A DNA stretch of 64,000 nt from Moringa oleifera (Eukaryota; Streptophyta; Magnoliopsida; Brassicales; Moringaceae), in contig JAJFZO010000566.1 in the NCBI GenBank assembly GCA_021397835.1, positions 1,302,001 through 1,366,000 on the forward strand, in the 5' to 3' direction. Within the stretch, counting starts at the first letter, position 1; each line of letters opens with the position of its first letter. Below the pieces are notes generated by a model that saw only the letters and a list, made by a program, of their open reading frames with translations, made no database searches and had not been told where the DNA came from. A program made the position numbers and the translations under genes. Below, one piece after another: positions 23,366 through 37,102 of this stretch.

Positions 23366-26300
23366 ATGAAGTGCAGCCAGGTGGCGTGCATATGGTCGGG
23401 CGCGCCTCCATCTCACCGGGTCACAGCCACCGCCGCGCTGACTAGTCCTCCCACTCTCTTCACTGGCGGATCCGATGGCTCCATCATCTGGTGGAACCTC
23501 TCCTCGTCGTCCGGTTCCAACTTGGTAACTTTACTCGGTTCTCTATATCCTTCTCTCATTTGCTCGTGCGCTTATTTCCCAGTTCTTGTTTTTTTTTTTC
23601 CCTAATAATCGAAGGAAGAAATGAATAGTTTTCCTCTGAGAAGCAAAATTAGTAGATAATTCATGGCCATATCGTTGTCTCTGACCAACTTGAGCATACT
23701 CTTGGTTTTGATTCCTTTTTTATTCTTCTTCTTCTTCTGTATTCTATTCGAAAATTTGAGTCATAATTTAGTTATATATTTTACTTTTGAACGATTGGAG
23801 CTCTCTTCAAGAATAATCCTTTGCATTACACTAGACAGAGAGCATAATTCTTTTCATTTAGTTTTTTGTTAGTATAACCAGAGAGAGTTTTAGTTTGATG
23901 CTTTGTTTCTTTCTTTTTCTTATATCTGACGGATTCTTATTGTACTGTGTATTAGCATGTATGATGATGCCTCAATGCAGTGAATTTTCTTGGTGTGACT
24001 AATGATGCCTCAATTCACTGAATTTCTTGATGTGATTAACTTATTGCTTTGGTTGTCAGCATAATGATTTAGTTATTATATATGGAAAAAATGCTACCAC
24101 TCTTTTTGTGTAGTAGGATACCTTTGATTAAACTGTTATGTGACAGGAGATTAAGCCGATTGCTATGATGTGCGGCCATGCTGCAACTATAGCCGATCTG
24201 GACATTTGCTATCCTGTCGTGGTTCCAGGAGATGGAAGGGATATAGATCATTCAAGTAATGCTGCATTGAACTCCGCTGTGGACCACTCTGGCGCCTTGA
24301 TAAGTGCATGCACTGATGGTGTGTTATGCATTTGGAGCAGGAGTAGTGGACACTGTAGACGCAGAAGAAAGCTGCCCCCTTGGGTGGGTAGTCCAACCAT
24401 TGTCTGTACACTACCTTCAAACCCTAGATATGTATGTGTTGGATGTTGTTTCATTGATACTGCCCACTTATCCGATCATCATTTCATTGATTCTGTTGAA
24501 GGGGGTGAGGTTTCTGGAAAACCATCAAAGTGTACTGTACTTATTGTTGATACATATACTCTTACTATTTCCCAAACCGTTTTTCATGGAAATTTATCAA
24601 TTGGGCCACTAAAGTTTATGGAGGTGGTTCCGTTGGCTAAAGATGAAGAGAAGCATTTTGTTCTAATGGCTGATTCATTTGGTAGGCTACAATTGGTTCC
24701 AATATCAAAGGATTCTCAACCACATGACGAGGGTGTGGCTGGCTCCGGTAAAAGTTGTACTCAGTTGGACATAGCTACTGGGAAAGATGGGCTGGTTGAG
24801 GGAGGACAGGCTGTAGCAATGGTAACCTGTCAAAATATTGTTGCTCTGATGTTGAAAGAAAGTTGCATATTTAGGCTGTTGACCAGTGGTAAAACCCTTG
24901 GGCAGATCTCTTTTGTAGACAATCTCCTTATTGGAAATGGTTCTACTCAATTGCATGTCCTGGGGTGCATTTTTCTTGAAAGTGGTGATGCTGGGAATAC
25001 ATTGAGTACCAAGGAAGGCTTTGAAGGTTTTTCTGAAAATTTTTCTGTGTGGAACAGTGAAGGATCTGCTATTTTGTATAATATATCATATGACAATGAC
25101 CTATTTAAGTGTGAGCCTCTTGCTGAGATCCCTGCTGCTTCTTATTCTGTTGACGTGATGTTGTCATTTTGTTTCGTTAAGTTGGGGCGTTATCTTCTCC
25201 GTGTTGAATCAGCTTGCTTTGATGTCGAAGAACCTTTTCAGTGGAGACCCCAGGTCACAATATGGCCACTGCACCTGGAGTACAGTGGCAGTGAAAAAGT
25301 ACGTCAACAATGCAGGTTACTTGGAGAAGTGGGGTATTTTGTTGACTGGATCTCAAACTTAGAGTGTAACAGTCAGTCAACTTCTAAACAAAGCTCTATT
25401 CCATGTCCAGAAAATCTTAATAATATAAACGTTGATGAAGAAAGTTCTGGTTTTCTGCAGAATGGAAGCATTGTATCTTCTTCCATGGTTATATCTGAAA
25501 ATCTGTATGTTCCTTATGCTGTTGTGTATGGCTACTTTAGTGGTGAAGTAGAAGTTGTTCAATTTGATTCATTTCATGGACCTGATTCTGCTGCTGGAAG
25601 TCCGTGCCTTGAAATGGATTCCCTGGTATCTAGACAATACTTTTCAGGGCACACAGGAGCTGTACTGTGCTTGGCAGCACACAGGGTGGTGGGGGCAACC
25701 GAAGGGAGTTTCAATCACGTCTTAGTTTCAGGAAGCATGGATTGTACAATTCGTATATGGGATCTTGAAGGTGGAAATCTTGTCACAGTAATGCACCATC
25801 ATATTGCTCCAGTGCGCCAAATAATTCTACCACCAGCTCGGACTGAATACCCTTGGAATAATTGCTTTCTCTCCGTTGGGGAGGACTTTTGTGTTGCTCT
25901 TTCTTCCCTTGAGACTTTGCGGCTGGAGAGGATGTTTCCAGGACACCCAAACTACCCTGCAAAAGTAGTGTGGGATGGTGCTAGAGGTTATATCGCATGC
26001 CTCTGCCGGTACCATTCAAGAACATCTGATGCTTTTGATGTTCTGTATATTTGGGATGTAAAAACAGGAGCTCAAGAGCGTGTTCTTCGTGGGATAGCTT
26101 CTCATTCAATGTTTGATCATTTCTGTAAAGGCATTAGTATGCATTCAACTTCTGGCACTGTATTGAATGGAAATACTTCAGTTTCATCATTACTTCTCTC
26201 GATAAATGACGATGGTAGCTCGTTTCATTCAAATTTAAATAGTGAGAAAGGAGTCACTTTATCAAATATAACTGAGCCTAATACTTTACAAGCAAAGAAT

Positions 26301-29300
26301 ATCAAGGGAAATTTTGGAAAAGTATTTCCAACAGCAGCATCTCTTCTTGAAAATAGAAGATATCCTATCAAATGCTCTTGCCCTTTCCCAGGAATTGCTA
26401 CTCTGGGTTTTGACCTTGCATCATTAACATTTCCTTGTCAGAAGCATGAATTGATGGTGAAGGACTTCAATAAGCAAGAGATGAAACAAGAGGTAGCAGA
26501 GACGCCAAGTCCTCACCAGAAGACTTCAGATGATGGTTCTCCTATTCAAATTTCTTCAACTGATTCTATAGAAGTGCTTGATAGGAGAAAGGCACTTGAG
26601 GAATATCTTGTTCGATTCAGCTTATCATTTCTACATTTGTGGGGTATAGATTCTGATCTTGATCAGTTGCTAATAACTGAAATGAAGCTAAGGATACCAG
26701 AGAACTTTGTTGTAACTTCTGGTTTGCAGGGGGACAAAGGATCTTTGACACTGGCATTTCCTGGTCTGGGTACAATACTTGAGGTATTTTGGATGAATAG
26801 TGTTCATTATTGGGGCCTTTTTTGGTATTGGACTTGTTTCATTTTCTCCTGAGACATTAATTGGCATTTCAGCTTTGGAAATCGTCATCAGAATTCTGCG
26901 CAATGAGGTCATTGACAATGGTGTCTCTTGCACAGTGCATGATTAGCTTGTCCCACTCCAGTACAGCAGCTAGCAGGTCTTGCTGTTGCTCCTTCAGTAA
27001 TTGTGCTGGAAATCAGTTTATTATTTACTTTTACATTTCTCAATTTCACTCTTGTGCAGTCTCTCTTTAATTTTGATATTGGCTTCACATGTTACTACCT
27101 TAGTTGAACTTAAAGCAGCAGTTTAGCACACCACAAATAATGTATAGGATGATGGATCAAACTATTTAGTTGCTACCAATTTAAGAAGTCAAAAATTCAG
27201 AAATTCTGACAGAGTGCTGTTCTTGGTTGATATTCGAAGTTTAGTGTGGACAATTTTTGCCTGATATATTTTGGAACCGGCATTGCATTATATTCTAGCT
27301 GTGAAATTGGTATTAAATCCATTATAGATTCCACATCTGTAAAACTAAACTATTTCAGTGAAAAAGACTGATGCCTTTCCTGGATGATCTGTGGTCTAGG
27401 AGACATTGAGGTGAGACTGATTTTCGGTTAGTCAGTAGTGACATGTTATGTAGCTCCCAGTGCCAGTGGCATAGTTGTTTCTTCTATTCATACTTCTTAA
27501 TAAGTATAAAATCTTCTTGCACAAGGTTTCTAATTCAGTGATCTAATCCCCCAAGTATTATCATGCATTTAAAATGCCAGTTTCTTCTTGTGAAAGTTGT
27601 TTGCATCTTGCTGCCATTATATTAATCTCTTTCCTAATGAGTTCTTGTTTACAGTGCCTTAGCAGCATTCTATACTCGGAATTTCGCTGACAAATTTCCA
27701 GATATGAAGCCACCTTTACTCCAGGTCACATATTTTGTTGTGCTAAAGGCTTCATTGTTCTATCTGTTGCTATTTTCTCCAAATATATGAACTTATGGAG
27801 CTGAAGTAGAAATATAAGTTGCGGTTGTCTTGGTGTCGTTTTGGTACCAAACGCTACGTGGTTCTGAATTAGTCCCTTCTATCTGAAAGCAGTGGCAGAA
27901 CAGCTGCCTGAGGTCCTCTTCCCCCTCACGAAACTCCCATAAACAGTAACCACTGCTAGAATTCTTATGAAGATTTACAAAGTTATATGGCATATGATTG
28001 GTTTTCTACTTTCCATGTAAGGTATCATATAGTTCATACAATTCATCTAGGGTGGTCAGAGGCATGAACTCCCTGTTATCAGCAGGATCCATATCCGTTG
28101 TCTTAGTTTATGTAATTATGAAGAATTCTTTTTTTGATAGAAACAAGAATTATAGAATTCTTTGAAAAGCACTGGGTAGCGATGGCTATATTTACTTATA
28201 AGATCCATTTCGATAAGTTCAAAGTGTCATCTTGGATAAACATGTGATGTGGGATAGTTTACAATTTTTTCACCTGTTGTTTCTCTTAACAAAAGGTTCA
28301 CATCATCTTTTACATAGAATTTTCAGATTGAAGCTTGTGAAAACCTAAAGATAATATGGAGTGTGAAAATAATAGATGAAATATGCATGTACTGATTTGT
28401 AGACAAGTCATTAGGTATCTAAGAAGATGAAAGAAATGGAAAGAAAATTATATTTCATGAAACCATGATTTTAGGCCAAATTACATTCATATTTCAGTTA
28501 TTCCTGAGTTGTCTCTTCTTGCTATTGAATGTCCTGTTGAGGTGAAGCGTTCTTTTAAAGGTTGAATGTTAATAAATTTTGGAATAACAACACTTCTAAC
28601 TGTAAGGAAAAAGGTCATTATGTAGACAAGTGGAAACCAGACGGTGGTTTGCAGTCCACTATAGTTGATGTTTGTTAAATGCTTGGTTACCTTTACTGCA
28701 TTCTAGCCTAGATGTTTCAATTCTTGTTCCATGAACTTTTCTATTCATCATTTAATCCTCTTCTTTACAGCTTTTGGTGAGCTTCTGGCAAGACAGAAGT
28801 GAACATGTACGTATGGCTGCACGTTCTTTATTTCATTGCGCTGCTTCACGGGCAATACCTCAGCCAATATGTAGTAAACAAGCAAGTGAGCATGCAAAAC
28901 TAATGAGATCTCTGTCTGGAATTGGAGAAAGTAAAGCTGAAGCAAGTCTGGGAGGAACATCGACAGATCAATTGGATTCTGAAAGTTCGCTGGAGACTGA
29001 AGGCATTTCTCATGATGAGGAGGCTAAATTGCTTGCATGGCTGGAATCTTTTGAAATGCAAGACTGGATTTCTTGTGTTGGGGGAACAAGTCAAGATGCA
29101 ATGGCATCTCATATTATTGTCGCAGCAGCATTGGCAATTTGGTATCCTAGCCTTGTGAAACCCAGTCTTGCCATGTTGGTTGTTCATCCATTAATGAAAT
29201 TGGTTATGGCCATGAATGAGAAATATAGTTCTACTGCAGCAGAGCTACTCGCAGAAGGCATGGAAAGTACATGGAAGGCATGTATTAGTTCTGATATACC

Positions 29301-32010
29301 TCGTTTGATTGCGGATATATTCTTCCAGATAGAGTGTGTAAGTGGTCCATCAGCGAGCTCAGGTGGACAACGTCCAGCTATACCATCCTCTATTCGAGAG
29401 ACTCTGGTTGGTATTCTTCTTCCAAGTCTAGCAGTAGCTGATATTCCAGGATTTCTGACCATTGTAGAAAGTCAAATCTGGTCTACTGCATCTGATTCGC
29501 CTGTACATCTGGTATCTCTGATGACTCTCATGAGGATTGTGCGTGGTTCTCCCAGAAATATAGCTCAGCACCTTGATAAGGTTAGTGGATTTCATTCCAG
29601 CTGGGTGATGCGTTGTCTTTCCTTACATCAAATTAAATATAATAATAATAATAATAACAACAACAACAACAACAAGAACAACTAATGGAATCACAATTGC
29701 ATGTAAGGATAAAAAGATTCTAATATTAACCTTCGTAAAATGCATTCTTCTAAATATGTCGGTTCTCTATCAGTTAAATTAAGTCAGCTATGTTCACTGA
29801 ATGCTCTAGTTTGGCACCACAGCATGACAGTTGTATGCCTCTTATTGCATGATGCATGGGATTTCTGGTTTGTAAATATATCTCAAAAATGTCTTCACTG
29901 GCAGTACTTTTCATTTGTTTCATCTAATCCCCCAGTCTCAAGATTTCGGTTTCCAATTTTAGTTGCCTATTACTTGGAAATGTTCAGAGTTCATATGAAC
30001 TTTTCAATGACATTTAGACAGTTTTACAGGTGGTTAAGTTCATTTTACAAACTTTAGATCCTGGCAACTCAGTCATGCGCAAAAGTTGCCTTCAAAGTTC
30101 AATGGCAGCATTAAAGGAAGTTGCACGAGTATTTCCAATGGTAGCATTAAATGATGCATCAAACAGGTTGGCTGTTGGGGATGCAGTTGGAGAGGTTACT
30201 AATGCTAGCATTCGAATATATGACATGCAAAGGTATCAGAAAATACAATACAGCTTTTGAAGTGAAGAATGTTTCCTCTTTTCCGCTTATCCCCTTGTTC
30301 TAAAGTTAGGTTTAGTAAAATGCTATGCAGCATTTGTATCTGCATTTTATCATGTTAATCGCTTGTCTCTACATGCTAAGCCTGTTTGCTGTCATTTGAT
30401 TTGAATATTTTGCTGTTTAAGGTTATTTGGCATGGTGGAGAACCTTATACCAGTATCTGAAAAAAGAACTTAGCCAATTGATTTGGTTTTAGCCAAGTTC
30501 CAAGTTGATGTGGAATGTTACAAGGTGCATACTGCGTTTATGGGGTTAATTGAATGGATCAAAACGAAGTCTTTGTCTAAAATATATCCGAGTAGAACAC
30601 CAGAAATGGTGATTGGTTACTACTTGACATTGAAATATGTCTGAAATATCACAAGTTACTTCTAAGTAATAGTTTGCATGTTCAGTTTTCTCTACATTCA
30701 AGGAGTACTGTTGGATAGTATGCTAGAGCTGTGTGCATGTTCAAGTTATATGTGATGTTGCTAATCTGTTCCGTAGCTGGTGCTTACTACGTTTTGTTGT
30801 GTTTGAACGTCTTGATCATCTTGCTTTCATCTTTTTTCTGTCGTATAATTAGATAAATGTAGTCAATTCAGCATAGTGTGTCTCGCTTTCCTATGTAGTG
30901 TGACCAAAATAAAGGTTTTGGATGCAAGTGGACCTCCTGGGCTTCCACATTTGCTATCAGGTGCATCAGAAACAGTAGTTACTACAGTGATTTCAGCTCT
31001 GAGCTTTTCCCCTGATGGAGAGGTATGTACTTGATGAACCTTATAAAGACAATTTTTCTATACTATGGCAGCTAGTGATGGCATGACCAACCCATTCAGT
31101 CATTGTTATCTAATAATAGACATGGGCACGTACATTTGCACAATGGATACATCAACTGGGATTTAGTAAGAGCTAGCAGAGTTTGTTTGCTCTAAAATTC
31201 TTAGCAGGCGATATTCTCGCCATTTGTTGTCTCTGGTTTTGGGATTGGCATTAGTTAATGTGTTTTACAATGACCTGAAAATGATGGGTATAGTAAGTGG
31301 CAACATGCTCACTAACCCTGCAAACCCTCCCCTCAAGACAACCTTTTGCAGCGAATATAAGTACGTTCAAACTTGGGGTTAAATCTTAAGCTCTTATTTC
31401 ATTTTTTGTGATGCTGTCCAAGTCATGTTTCCCCATGTTACTTCTGGTCACAGTTATGTGAATTGCTTGGAGCGTTTTCAACTATTTGGAATAGATGGAA
31501 TATATTAAAGTATGTATTTCCATCATGATCAACGTATCTAAATATTGTACAATTGGCAGGGACTGGTTGCTTTCTCTGAGCATGGGTTGATGATCAGATG
31601 GTGGTCACTAGGGTCTGGTTGGTGGGAGAAACTGAGCCGAAACTTTGTTCCTGTCCAATGCACCAAACTGATATTTGTTCCTCCATGGGAGGGATTCTCA
31701 CCCAATTCTTCTCGGTCTAGTGTAATGGCAAGCATTATGGGATATGAAAGAGAGGTCAATTTGCAGGTAAGTTTCCTTTGTCGATATCAGCAGTAATTAA
31801 CTCAATCTTTCGATACATTGTATATGCTCTGTTTCTCTGTTAAATTTGGTTCCATAAACCTTGTAGGAGAATGCTGGGAATTTGAGTTATGCAGACTGTT
31901 TGAAGCAATTGATTCATAATCTTGACCTCTCTTATCGGCTGGAATGGGTTGCTGCACGCAAAGTACTTCTTGTAAGACATGGCATGGAATTAGGCACTTT
32001 CCAGTTATAG
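23366..32010 (+). CDS. WDR7: WDR7/Rabconnectin-3-beta-like WD40 protein
   Basis: Animal WDR7 (Rabconnectin-3 beta) pairs with DMXL proteins to assemble and regulate V-ATPase; the plant homologue's role is less well defined. Nine exons: 23366-23524, 24147-26783, 26873-26976, 27655-27724, 28771-29580, 30030-30232, 30899-31022, 31560-31766 and 31867-32010, giving 1485 residues, close to the ~1490 of human WDR7. N-terminal WD repeats include LFTGGSDGSIIWWNL and ALISACTDGVLCIW. Further repeats around residues 550-620 include FSGHTGAVLCLAAH and LVSGSMDCTIRIWDLEGG. After a Ser-rich linker comes a helical region (exons 3-6), then C-terminal WD-like blades (ALSFSPDGE, LVAFSEHGLMIRWW). The ATG at 23366 is the first in a G+C-richer leader. 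Most of the protein is in one 2.6-kb exon. Homology is firm; function in plants is inferred. Confidence 0.9.
29637..29682 (+). repeat. (AAT)n(AAC)n microsatellite in a WDR7-like intron
   Basis: A run of AAT triplets turns into AAC triplets within intron 5 of the WDR7-like gene, 57 bases after the donor. It would read as poly-Asn if the intron were retained, but it lies outside the conserved coding frame. Confidence 0.9.
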
Positions 32011-32813
32011 CCACCTCATTCCACAGGCCATTATCATCAAGCTTCTATAATATTGCGAGAGAATTAAGGAAGAAAAGGCTTCTGTCTTGCATGATCTGCA
32101 GCTGTCTTGCAAAGGACAACGTAACATTTTGTCCAGATAGAAGGAATCTAGTTGATGTATATGTTATCCTACAATCCATACTACCCCAAAATCCTTACTC
32201 GGATCATGAGCTGATGCTTCTCCTCTGCCATTCCAGAATGGTGAAAAGGGGTTGGTCGTGGCATCAACAATACTCCACACATAATGTTACAGATTTTGGC
32301 TACCAAAGTAGATACCGAGCTTAGGCAGTGAATGTATTATTTGTTTATTTGTTTCATTCAGGAGGGCAAAGACAAAAGGGGATGTACCAATTCTGTATAT
32401 TGAGTTTCGACTATCAAAATTTTATAATGCAGGACTCGATTTTACCGCACAAATTCGTGTGGTAACACGTGTTGGCTGGAATGTTTTTGGTAATTAATCA
32501 TTTCCGGACTTGCATAGATTCTGGCATAATATGAAAGGGTACAATAAAGACTCAAATACAATACAAGAGAAGAATACAACAAAGGACCATTGGCACCAAA
32601 TTTTCAAATTTCGGCTCAAGGTACATTTCATTGCTTCCCCTCCTTGTGAAGCATATATCTATATATATAGATATTCCATTCTCCTTTGAACTTACAATGT
32701 CATCAAGCAAACAACTAATGGTCAATTTTTCTGTACAATTCAGCTCCTTGGTAGGCTTACCTATTCTTTTATTCTTAAATCTTCTATCTCCGCGTCAAGC
32801 TCCTCAGGAGGCC
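32011..32813. other. Convergent 3' UTRs of the WDR7-like gene and the WRKY gene
   Basis: The spacer lies between two 3' ends. Open frames continuing past the WDR7-like stop in other frames show no family resemblance. I see no gene in it. Confidence 0.6.
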
Positions 32814-33488
32814 TTAGAGTCTCGTGAGGAACTGAAGTTGCCTAAGAAGTGGGCTTAAGGTCTCCATTAACTTCTCACAAGGATGATTGTGAATTCCCTC
32901 ATAGGTCGTCACCACGATGCTCGGATCATTCGGCAGCCTCTGTATCTGTTTCTTCACGTTGCAGGTATGATACGAGCAGCGGTAGTAGCTCCTTCAGTTT
33001 CCATTCCAAACAGAAACCATTAATCGTAAAGTCCACGATTTCAGAGAAATCAACAAAGACAACAAAAGAGAGCTGCCATTAATGGATGCAGAAAGCAGTT
33101 GTAGATACCTGGGGTGTACGTTGTTCTTCACAAATTTCTGACCATATTTTCGCCATCTATACCCATCGTCAAGAATATCATCTCCACTCCTCGTATGGAA
33201 GGCAATCCTCGGTGGTGTATCTTTCTTGACTTTGCTGATCTTCCCTTTGTTTCTGCTTCCATTAATGGTCTCTACACCTCCATTTGTAGGCGACGACGCA
33301 CTTGGTGATGAAGGCCTTTGCCCATCACCTCTTTGAACCCAGAGGTTATTAGCCCAATCGGTATCCAATACCATTTCTGAGCCTTGCCCAGGTTGGCAGC
33401 CCGTCGGAGGTTGAAGCTCTATTAATGGCGGTGAGTCTGTGAGATAAGGGACTATGGTCATTGGTGGTGTGATCAGCTCTTCGTCCAT
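32814..33488 (-). CDS. WRKY24: WRKY transcription factor, group IIc (WRKY24/56-like)
   Basis: WRKY proteins bind the W-box (TTGACY) in promoters. Two exons on the minus strand, 33488-33109 and 32991-32814, give 185 residues. The N-terminal half is acidic/Pro-rich. A basic stretch ([12 protein letters not shown]) precedes [19 protein letters not shown] and the heptad WRKYGQK. The zinc finger is C-x4-C-x23-H-x-H (YYRCSYHTC to HNHPC), followed by the tail [16 protein letters not shown] found in the WRKY24/43/56 branch. The single intron splits the Arg codon of PR-SYYRC, the conserved WRKY intron position. The residue after WRKYGQK is Phe, where I recall Ser or Ala in Arabidopsis relatives. Group IIc is firm; the orthologue number is a best guess. 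Upstream lies a CT/GA microsatellite. Confidence 0.92.
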
Positions 33489-33791
33489 TAGGGTTAACCA
33501 GTTAAGAAAGGCTGAAAAGCCTTCACATTGACAAGGAATTTATTTAAGAAGAGAGTTGCCAAATAGTCTCATGCATGCGAAGAGCAATACTGTAAGATTT
33601 TTAAGACAAAACTTTGGGTTAAATTCATAGCGATCGTTGAAGCCAACTACACTTCACCTACTTTCTGTTCAACCCCCCTTGTGAAAACAAAGACGTACGT
33701 GCATGCCCAAAAATCGCATCGTCATCATCGAAGCATGCAAGAAAACTCAATCTCTCTCTCTCTCTCTCAGATAAACACACAAGATGAAGCA

Positions 33792-33822
<31 letters not shown>

Positions 33823-36515
33823 TAAGTTTAATCCATAATGAAGTAAAAGTATGTTGATATGACAGATGATTGGCTCTGAAATGGCTTAAAGTACAGGGTT
33901 TAGATATTGTTAAGCGGCTAATCCAGTATCTGAGGTCTGGTTGTTGAGGTAGCTTGGAATAATTCTGGACTGATAGACTGATTTCATGTGATCAATACAA
34001 CCCTTTCCTTAGGGCACATGCATAGTACTATGTAGTTTCCATATGTAGATCAACTTGTTAATATTTCATGTATACTTGTCGTGTGAAATGAAATGAAATG
34101 ATCAATATGATAAGTTATTATAATAAAGCTGTGGAAGAGCCAGAGTTCTAGATGATCATTTCTTACGGAAGATGCTTGTTTTGTAAGTTCATTAATTCTA
34201 GAGTTGAAGGTAATTAACACCATCTTTATCTTCTTGTTTGGAGGTTTACTAGTGACATGCAATTGTTATTATACTTTGGCAAACAAGCAATGCAAAAATA
34301 AGAAATTATTGCCCATGCACATCAGAGTTTTGGGCTAGCTGGCTGGGCCAAATGAGACATGAAGATTAAGTTGAAATATATATATATGCCACATGGTATG
34401 CCAAGAAAATTATAACATGCATGTTATTTTTAGAACCGGCTCATGTTGACTAGTTAATTAAAAAAAATTATATAGGTTTTTCAATATTTCATAATATTAA
34501 TGTAAAAATAGAATATAAGAAAATAAATTTATTAATTTTATTAAATTATCATGTATTATAATTTTATTAAAAACTCAAATAAACAAAAAAATCTCTTGAG
34601 ACTGATTCTTTTTTTATCAGAAAAAAAAAATTGATTATAATTAAACTAACTCTTTTGACCTTAGAGCAATGCTATTGAGCCCAAATCCATATTTATTTGA
34701 TCAGGTCACCTTGTTGTTGATTATGTTTCTAATCAATGGGGCTCCAATATATGAAAAAATGGCAGATAGTGCCAATTTTCTATGGTCATTTATATGACTG
34801 CAAATTATGAACACAGCAGAAACATCAGCAAATAAAGCAACTAGAATTCATAATCCATATCTTATCCATAAACCTACATGATGGTAAGTGAAGAAGCTAG
34901 ATATAAAGATTGCATGCATATGCGTACAAGGAAGAATTAAAGGACAAAGAAACAACCACCCATCTTGCTCCCCATGCTCATCTTTTCGTGTCTGTTAAGA
35001 AAATATAACCCAACTAAGGAGTCTTCCAGGCTTAAAAACAAATGAATTTCTTTATTAATTAATCTAATTGAAGTTATTAGAAAAAATTGAATAGCTTGAT
35101 GTTGACACATGAAGAAGAATCTTCAAGAAAGTAATTAATAATGATTAAATTAAAAAATTATAAAATAAAAAAAGTCAGATCTTCATTAATGCGATCAAAA
35201 TGCCTTCCAACAATAAAATTAAAGACGAAATTAATATATTTTGATTTATTTATTTAAGTTGAAAGACATATTTATGTTTTTAGTGAGATAACTGTTTATA
35301 TCATACAAGTTCATTTGTTGTGAACTTTAGTGCAAAATTCAATACAAACCTAATCGTATTAATAATTAGTAACATCACTTTTGAATAATTTTTGTAATCT
35401 TAAGACTATTCAATATATCCACTTGTAAGAGAAATACGTAAAAGGCAAAGAAAACAAAAGAAAAATGAAAGTAAACATTAATTTGCAGATGGGTGTGGCA
35501 AAATATATAGCATGATCAAGAGCTCTCTTCCTTTGCAACTTTGGGATACCTAGTTATGGGGTGGTTCATATGTTCACTGGATATGGGAGAGTGGCAAGAG
35601 GAAGGTCTCATGATCTTTCATGAATTTGGAAAAGAGATCACAGATAATTCTTTAAGATAAAGCTCTCATGAGAAATGGCAAAGGAAGATTCTCAATCAAG
35701 ATCATTTTTAAAGGGTATCATAATTCGGTTCGAATTGATTAATCGAATCAAAAATTTTATATCTTTTAATTCAATCGAAATATTTTTATTATAGTTTTGA
35801 TTTTGATTAATTAACTTTTTAATTGAAATCATTAAAGTTCAATTTCGATTGTTTTATTTTATAAATTATAAATTAAATTGGTAGTTTTTATATAGTCACT
35901 TTGAATTAATTTTCTTTTAAATAAATTTCAAAAATTAAAAAATAAAAATTATTTATTTATTTATTTAATATCATTAATTTGTGATCTTCGTTATATAATA
36001 AAAGTTAAAGAACATTCAGTTACTTTAGTTTAAATGTATTTTAATCAATTACTTCTTAATTTTTTAAAAAAAAAATCAACTTCAAACCAAATAATCTTAA
36101 ACCCAATCCTGAATATAAAACCTTAAATTGATTCTTCCTAAAAATTCCCATTCTTTCTTTTCCATAACCCTAAATCAATGGTCCGAAAATTAAATTAAAT
36201 GGAAACTCTATCGGACCGTGATAGTTTCTTATTGAACCGAGTTTTCCTTGAAGAGCTAAGCCATTAATTTGGTAATTACATTAACACTTATGGTGGGAAC
36301 ATTAACTAACATGATCTCAAAGAGATGGAGGCAAGTGATACATAGTATCTCACTCTTCCGATTGCATGATCTCTCAGATTTCAAGTTCCTCACGCCATAT
36401 CTCCACTCCGCCAGCTTTGCCATTCCTTGCTCCATTGTCAAATTGATGAACTCATTTGTTAACGTTAACGTGAAAAGCATCTACCATCCTTAACCCTTTC
36501 TGTGAAAAGCTTCCC
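33489..36515. other. Intergenic spacer upstream of the WRKY24-like gene
   Basis: The first ~400 bases are the putative promoter/5' UTR of the minus-strand WRKY, including the CT/GA microsatellite. Beyond about 34,400 the sequence is A/T-rich, with one reverse-strand copy of an AT-rich repeat core at 34531-34547. From about 35,725 to 36,240 it holds a stretch rich in TTCGGTTCGAATT/AATCGAATC-type motifs that looks like decayed non-coding repeat. Short open frames at 36256-36493 on both strands are unsupported. Confidence 0.6.
33751..33822. repeat. CT run and GA run in inverted arrangement
   Basis: A TC run (33751-33768) and a GA run (33791-33822) are separated by 22 bases, so they can pair as a hairpin. 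They lie 263-334 bases upstream of the WRKY24-like start codon. Confidence 0.9.
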
Positions 36516-37066
36516 TTGGGGTTGACAATGGGTCGGATTGATCTGAATATTTGATTTGATTAATTTCATATAATTTTTAATAAATTTGATTTAAAATTTT
36601 ATATTCAAATCAGATTTTATTAGTTTAAAATCTTGGATGATGAATCTGTTTTTGTAATTAGATTAATATATTAAATTTTAAATTTAATTATTTTAAACTT
36701 TTAATTTTAGATTTCAAAAATGTATCACTAACTTGTAATTTTTAATTTTATTAATAAAAGAATACATGATTTTTTTATTTTCATTAATGGTTATTAATTT
36801 ATTTTAACATTTAATTATATTAAACCAATGGAAATATACATATTTAACTAATAGGATATCTCTTACCTTATTAAAATTCATGAGATATATGTAAATATAA
36901 TAAAGGGGTTCAGACATTTCAAGTAATATATCCGAGTAATTGACAGATTTGACATGATTTTCATACAAAAATTAATTTTTTAAACAAATTTGAGATGAAT
37001 TGGATATTTTAAACAATTTGGGTTGAAAATTTCCTAAATAGGCAAAATAGCCGGTGCCATCTCTGA
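36516..37066. mobile_element. Candidate non-autonomous repeat element next to the GH9 promoter
   Basis: One side opens with a GACAATGGGTCGGATTGAT-type sequence and the other ends near GCCGGTGCCATCTCT. Many plant interspersed repeats share this style (start near ATGGCAATGGGTCGG, end near CATTGCCATCTCT). The interior is A/T-rich with scattered GGGT/CCGA motifs. I could not find a convincing target-site duplication, so the borders are approximate and the class unknown. Confidence 0.4.
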
Positions 37067-37102
37067 ATGTAACCATGAAGGGCATTCATAGTACCATAGG
37101 TT

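Noticed and set aside
31944..32324. 126-codon plus-strand frame overlapping the last WDR7-like exon
   Set aside because: It reads the final exon in the wrong frame and then 3' UTR; no domain.
36256..36493. Paired open frames on both strands, initially F-box-like
   Set aside because: Too short, no conserved motif on close reading, and both strands open equally.
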